DNA of 11,218 nt from Planctomycetota bacterium (lineage in GTDB: Bacteria > Planctomycetota > Phycisphaerae > Sedimentisphaerales > Anaerohalosphaeraceae). The stretch lies in NCBI GenBank assembly GCA_003644175.1, contig QNBS01000044.1:1-11218 (forward strand). Direction: 5' to 3'. The notes beneath the pieces are model-generated. The model was not told the origin of the DNA, did not search any database, and saw nothing but the letters and a program-made list of their open reading frames with translations. The position numbers and the translations under genes were made by a program. This document shows positions 6,221 through 11,218 of this stretch, one piece after another; within the stretch, counting starts at the first letter, position 1, and each line of letters begins with the position of its first letter.

Positions 6221-7141
6221 ATGGGCAGGATTTACGAGGATATCACGGCCACTATAGGTTCGACTCCGACTGTCAGGATCAACAAACTTGGAAGCGGCGA
6301 CGCCACTATCCTGGCGAAACTGGAATCGTTCAATCCCTGCGGCAGCGTCAAGGACAGAATCGCGTTGTCGATGATCGAAGCCGCCGAGAAGCAGGGTCTG
6401 CTCAAGCCGGGAACCATCATCGTGGAGCCGACCAGCGGCAATACCGGTATCGGTTTGGCCCTGGTGTGTGCGGCCAGGGGATACGCACTGAAACTGACGA
6501 TGCCCGAGTCCATGAGCATCGAGCGCCGAAAGCTGCTGAGAATAATGGGAGCTGAGATTGTGCTGACGCCGGCGGAGTTGGGCATGAAAGGCGCAGTCGA
6601 TGAGGCCAACCTGATCAAGTCCGAAGACCCGAACGTCTTTGTGCCGCAGCAGTTCGTCAACCCGGCCAATCCCCAGGTGCACAGACGCACTACGGCCGAG
6701 GAGATATGGAATGACACCGACGGCAATCTGGATATCTTCGTAGCGGGTGTGGGAACCGGAGGTACGATTACCGGCTGCGGCGAGGTGCTCAAGGCTCGCA
6801 AGGGCGATATCAAAATAATCGCGGTGGAACCAACCGATTCTGCCGTGCTTTCGGGACAACGGCCGGGCCCTCACAAGATACAGGGCATCGGCGCCGGCTT
6901 CATTCCCGATGTGCTTGACATCGAGGTCATTGACGAAATATTCCAGGTGACCAACGACCAGGCCATGGAGACGGCAAGGCTGCTGGCTTCCAAAGAAGGC
7001 ATATTAGCCGGCATCAGCGCCGGCGCCGCAATGTACGCAGCTGCCGAGGTCTCCAAACGACCCGAAAACAAAGGAAAAACAATCGTCGTTATAATTCCCG
7101 ACACGGGCGAACGCTATCTGTCCACCGAATTGTATGCCTGA
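6221..7141 (+). CDS. cysK: cysteine synthase (O-acetylserine sulfhydrylase A)
   Basis: This PLP enzyme converts O-acetyl-L-serine and sulfide to L-cysteine and acetate in the cytosol. It has 306 residues, the standard length. The PLP lysine is Lys44 in NPCGSVKDR. The substrate-binding PTSGNTG loop is at about 70-76, the phosphate-cradling GTGGT loop is near 175-179, and the C-terminal GISAGAA and [10 protein letters not shown] signatures are intact. AAGGAG at 6206-6211 lies 9 bases before the start. It sits between the Rrf2 gene and the serine acetyltransferase that supplies its substrate, the classic pairing. The cystathionine beta-synthase family is related, but the length and the lack of a CBS domain argue for CysK. 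Confidence 0.96.
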   Translation: MGRIYEDITATIGSTPTVRINKLGSGDATILAKLESFNPCGSVKDRIALSMIEAAEKQGLLKPGTIIVEPTSGNTGIGLALVCAARGYALKLTMPESMSIERRKLLRIMGAEIVLTPAELGMKGAVDEANLIKSEDPNVFVPQQFVNPANPQVHRRTTAEEIWNDTDGNLDIFVAGVGTGGTITGCGEVLKARKGDIKIIAVEPTDSAVLSGQRPGPHKIQGIGAGFIPDVLDIEVIDEIFQVTNDQAMETARLLASKEGILAGISAGAAMYAAAEVSKRPENKGKTIVVIIPDTGERYLSTELYA

Positions 7142-7157
7142 GAGGGGCAATCGGCCC

Positions 7158-8117
7158 ATGACCGAGCACGATGACATCGAAAAAAACGCCGATCTCGTCA
7201 AGGCGATCCTTAAGACTTATGACGGGGACTCGGGCATAAACTTCATTGACGTAACCAATCTGCCCGTCCGTGAGAAGATAATGTCTATCCTCGACGGGCT
7301 CCTCGAACTGCTTTTTCCCGGCTACACGGGAAAACGGATCGTTACGCAAGCCAACGTTGGCGCCATCGTAAGTGACATTCTCGACACGCTGCGAAGCGAG
7401 CTTGCCCATCAGATAAGCCTTGCCCTGAAGCATGAATGCCGCATGAAGGATTGCCCCACCTGCGACTGCGAAACGATGGCTGCCGATATCACCGAGCGGC
7501 TGTTAGGCAGGATTCCGCAAATCCGCCAAATACTGAAGACCGACGTTCAGGCGGCCTTTGACGGCGATCCGGCGGCGAGGTCTCTGGAAGAAGTGGTAAT
7601 CAGCTATCCCTACATCACCGCCATCGCCATCCATCGCATTGCGCATGAGTTGTACCTGATGGAGGTGCCCCTGATTCCCAGGATCATGAGTGAATACGCA
7701 CATGGCGTAACAGGCATTGATATCCATCCCGGGGCCAAAATCGGCAAGCGTTTTTTCATTGATCACGCCACCGGCGTGGTCGTGGGTGAAACGGCGGTCA
7801 TCGGCAACAACGTAAAGTTCTACCAGGGCGTCTCATTAGTAGCCATCAGCATCACCAAATACGCCCAGACGATACAGGGTGTCAAACGGCATCCTGCCAT
7901 CGAAGATGACGTGACGATTTACGCCGAGGCGACGATCTTAGGCAATGTGACCATTGGAAAAGGATCTGTCATCGGCGCCAACGCCTGGGTTCGCAGGTCC
8001 GTGCCGCCCGGCGTAACGGTCATGATGGCCGTGCCGGAAACGCGATACAAGCACCACAACAATGACGCAAGCGGCAAGGACCAACGACAACCCGGCCCCG
8101 ACAGGAGACAATGTTGA
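7158..8117 (+). CDS. cysE: serine O-acetyltransferase, long form
   Basis: The enzyme acetylates L-serine with acetyl-CoA, the first committed step to cysteine. It has 319 residues from ATG 7158, supported by AGAGGGG at 7141-7147; an in-frame ATG at 7134 overlaps the cysK stop. An alpha-helical N-domain (about 1-180) leads into a left-handed beta-helix of hexapeptide repeats. Asp188 (GIDIHPGA) and His203 (DHATGVVVGETA) have the same 15-residue spacing as E. coli Asp143/His158. Oddities: cysteines at 94, 99, 102 and 104 with His92 look like a metal site; the usual LGGTG turn is replaced by SLVAISITKYAQTIQGVKRHP; and the end is a polar tail closing in Cys rather than the Ile that docks into CysK. 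The last 7 bases overlap nadA. Serine acetyltransferase is the best call; another hexapeptide acetyltransferase is less likely given cysK next door. Confidence 0.9.
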   Translation: MTEHDDIEKNADLVKAILKTYDGDSGINFIDVTNLPVREKIMSILDGLLELLFPGYTGKRIVTQANVGAIVSDILDTLRSELAHQISLALKHECRMKDCPTCDCETMAADITERLLGRIPQIRQILKTDVQAAFDGDPAARSLEEVVISYPYITAIAIHRIAHELYLMEVPLIPRIMSEYAHGVTGIDIHPGAKIGKRFFIDHATGVVVGETAVIGNNVKFYQGVSLVAISITKYAQTIQGVKRHPAIEDDVTIYAEATILGNVTIGKGSVIGANAWVRRSVPPGVTVMMAVPETRYKHHNNDASGKDQRQPGPDRRQC

Positions 8118-9031
8118 CCCAGGCGATCATAAAAAAAATCCGGCATCTCAAAAAGCAGCGAAACGCGGTCATTTTGGCGCATAACTATCAAATCGGCGAG
8201 GTTCAGGACATTGCCGATTTCACCGGCGACTCATTGGGCCTGAGTATTCAGGCTTCGACAACCGGCGCCGAGACAATCGTATTCTGCGGCGTGCAGTTCA
8301 TGGCCGAGACGGCGAAGATCCTCTCGCCGCAAAAAACCGTCCTGCTGCCGGAGAAAACCGCCGGCTGTCCCATGGCCGACATGATAGACGCCGGATCGCT
8401 CGGTGAACTCAAGAAAAGGCGCCCCGACGCCCTTGTCGTCTGCTATGTAAACACCACCGCCCAAGTCAAGGCGCTAAGCGACTACTGCTGCACCAGCAGC
8501 AACGCGCTCCAAATAGTCGAGTCGCTGCCGGCCGGCAGAGAGATCATCTTTGTGCCCGACAGAAACCTCGGCGAATACATCGTTGAACGAACGGGCAGAC
8601 AGATGATATTGTGGCCCGGCTACTGCCTGACCCATGCACGGATCACACAGGCCGATGTCGCAGACGCCAAAAAGAAACACTCGGGCGCCATAGTCATTGC
8701 ACATCCGGAATGCCGCAAGGAGGTCCGCGATTGTGCCGACGAGCTTCTCAGCACCGGAGGAATGCTCAGATTCGCCGCCCAGAGCAGCCATCGGAGTTTC
8801 ATCGTAGTTACCGAGATTGGAATCATACACACGCTGAAGAAGCAGAATCCGCAAAAGCAGTTCTTTCCCATTGCGGATTCGGCGATATGCGGGAATATGA
8901 AAAAGATTAATCTTGAAAAAGTGCTGTGGTCTCTGGAAGATATGCAGTATGAGATTTTGGTAGCCGAAGACGTGCGGAAGCGGGCGCGGGCGGCCCTTGA
9001 CCGAATGTTAGAGGTTCTGCCGACCGGATAG
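8111..9031 (+). CDS. nadA: quinolinate synthase A
   Basis: NadA condenses iminoaspartate with dihydroxyacetone phosphate to quinolinate, the entry to de novo NAD synthesis, using an oxygen-sensitive [4Fe-4S] cluster. It has 306 residues, the short form typical of anaerobes and thermophiles. The three cluster cysteines are Cys86 (AGCPMAD), Cys172 (WPGYCLTH) and Cys260 (DSAICGNMKK). Substrate-site motifs include AHNYQIGEVQDIADFTGDS (23-41), GVQFMAETAKILSP (60-73), CYVNTTAQVKA (111-121) and HPECR (198-202). The ATG overlaps the end of cysE; AGGAG at 8103-8107 is only 3 bases upstream, so the TTG at 8114 (6 bases away) is an alternative start. No nadB or nadC is present in the window, so the iminoaspartate source lies elsewhere. 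Its place here fits an Fe-S client of the neighbouring NifU system. Confidence 0.96.
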   Translation: MLTQAIIKKIRHLKKQRNAVILAHNYQIGEVQDIADFTGDSLGLSIQASTTGAETIVFCGVQFMAETAKILSPQKTVLLPEKTAGCPMADMIDAGSLGELKKRRPDALVVCYVNTTAQVKALSDYCCTSSNALQIVESLPAGREIIFVPDRNLGEYIVERTGRQMILWPGYCLTHARITQADVADAKKKHSGAIVIAHPECRKEVRDCADELLSTGGMLRFAAQSSHRSFIVVTEIGIIHTLKKQNPQKQFFPIADSAICGNMKKINLEKVLWSLEDMQYEILVAEDVRKRARAALDRMLEVLPTG

Positions 9032-10534
<1,503 letters not shown>

Positions 10535-10565
10535 CGGGAAACGAACAAATGCGGCCTTTGCAGTG

Positions 10566-10600
10566 TATAGTTTGGGATGGAAATCCGAATTTGTCAAATT
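10566..10600 (+). promoter_or_regulatory. candidate nifU promoter and palindromic operator
   Basis: AATTTG-T-CAAATT (10588-10600) is a perfect 13-bp palindrome. Its reverse strand contains TTGACAAATT, the same word that forms the -35 region of the Rrf2 promoter. Just upstream, TATAGT (10566-10571) matches a -10 at five of six positions, without a good -35, so the palindrome would cover the transcription start. This suggests a second, regulated promoter inside the operon. Confidence 0.35.
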
Positions 10601-10618
10601 AGCAGGAACTGAAGGGGC

Positions 10619-11218
10619 ATGTGGGATTACACCGACAAGGTCATGAACCATTTTCTTAACCCGCGTAACGTGGGCACGGTTGAAGATGCCGACGGCGTTG
10701 GAGAAGTGGGGTCGCTTGCCTGCGGAGACGCGCTGACGCTGACTTTCAAACTCGACAGCGAAGGGCGCATCGGCGACATCAAGTTCAGGACCTTCGGCTG
10801 TGCAAGCGCCGTCGCCTCGTCGTCGGTATTGACCGAGATCGTCAAGGGCATGACCCTCGAAGAAGCCGAGCGCGTAACCAACCAGGATATCGTCAAGCGG
10901 CTCGGCGGGCTTCCCGAACAGAAGATGCACTGCTCGGTAATGGGCCAGGAGGCGCTGGCCGCGGCGATTGAAAACTATCGCAATAAGGGCAAGGGTGCAC
11001 ACAAAAAGGAAGGCAAAATTGTCTGCACCTGTTTCGGCGTTACCGACGAAGAGATAAAAAAGGTCATTCGTGAAAACGACCTGACGACCGTTGAACAGGT
11101 GACCAATTACTGCAAGGCCGGCGGCGGCTGTGGGGGCTGCAAGGGTGAAATTGAAAAGATAATCGAGCGAGTACAGGGCGCAATGCCGGCGAAGGAAGCC
11201 GCCGCCAAACCCGCGCGC
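10619..11218 (+). CDS. nifU: NifU-type Fe-S cluster assembly scaffold, 3' partial
   Basis: This is an Fe-S scaffold that receives sulfur from a NifS cysteine desulfurase and passes clusters to client enzymes. The 200 residues in the window run to its last base with no stop. The N-terminal IscU-like domain starts MWDYTDKVMNHFLNPRNVG, as in Azotobacter NifU, with the three transient-cluster cysteines at 35 (SLACGDAL), 61 (FGCASA) and 105 (KMHCSVMG). Next is the Bfd-like domain with its permanent [2Fe-2S] cysteines 136, 138 (VCTCFGV), 171 and 174 (GGGCGGCKGE). An Ala/Lys-rich linker begins at about 188. A C-terminal Nfu-type CxxC domain is expected beyond the window. AGGA at 10604-10607 is 11 bases upstream. 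No nitrogenase gene is present, so it is more likely a housekeeping Fe-S system than evidence of nitrogen fixation. A nifS gene is expected downstream. Confidence 0.96.
   Translation, partial: MWDYTDKVMNHFLNPRNVGTVEDADGVGEVGSLACGDALTLTFKLDSEGRIGDIKFRTFGCASAVASSSVLTEIVKGMTLEEAERVTNQDIVKRLGGLPEQKMHCSVMGQEALAAAIENYRNKGKGAHKKEGKIVCTCFGVTDEEIKKVIRENDLTTVEQVTNYCKAGGGCGGCKGEIEKIIERVQGAMPAKEAAAKPAR

Noticed and set aside
5987..6874. 295-codon open frame on the minus strand
   Set aside because: Antisense to the Rrf2 gene and cysK; no motif, no ribosome site.

Overview
The window reads as a bacterial chromosome segment of moderate GC with AT-richer intergenic stretches. Shine-Dalgarno sites lie ahead of most genes, and biosynthetic genes are packed in short operons. 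A DNA topoisomerase VI A subunit (mainly archaeal, with a patchy bacterial distribution), a glycosyltransferase fused to a glycosidase-like domain, and a NifU-type scaffold together suggest a Planctomycetota/Phycisphaerae-like or similarly deep-branching anaerobic bacterium. That assignment is inference from gene content, not a phylogenetic result.

Layout. (1) 1-1619, plus strand: the 3' two-thirds of a topoisomerase VI A subunit, then a YggS/PLPBP pyridoxal-phosphate homeostasis protein. (2) 1620-2215: about 600 bp with no convincing gene. On the minus strand it holds a weak 60-codon ORF with a signal-peptide-like N-terminus, a possible folded RNA and an intrinsic-terminator-like hairpin that could end the minus-strand transcript arriving from the right. 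(3) 5394-2216, minus strand: a 787-residue GT4 glycosyltransferase/(alpha/alpha)6-type fusion followed by exodeoxyribonuclease III, transcribed from a near-consensus sigma70-type promoter at 5446-5474. (4) 5410-5761: a divergent, AT-rich control region with a 40-bp-spaced direct repeat and a TTGACA-type promoter facing right. (5) 5762-11218, plus strand: an Rrf2 regulator, cysteine synthase (cysK), serine acetyltransferase (cysE), quinolinate synthase (nadA), a small dispersed repeat with inverted ends, O-acetylhomoserine sulfhydrylase (metY) and the start of nifU, which runs off the window.

How the genes work together. CysE acetylates serine and CysK turns O-acetylserine plus sulfide into cysteine. 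MetY fixes sulfide into homocysteine. NifU scaffolds Fe-S clusters whose sulfur normally comes from cysteine through a NifS desulfurase, probably encoded just beyond the window. NadA is itself a [4Fe-4S] enzyme and so a consumer of that machinery. The leading Rrf2 protein keeps a cysteine cluster of the type used to sense Fe-S or thiol status. A 10-bp word, TTGACAAATT, occurs both at its own promoter and, inverted inside a perfect palindrome, ahead of nifU. This is a sulfur-assimilation-to-Fe-S supply locus with a candidate local regulator. The parts are known families; the combination, the odd CysE and the 1.6-2.2 kb non-coding stretch are what merit a second look. I did not find a clearly undescribed system.
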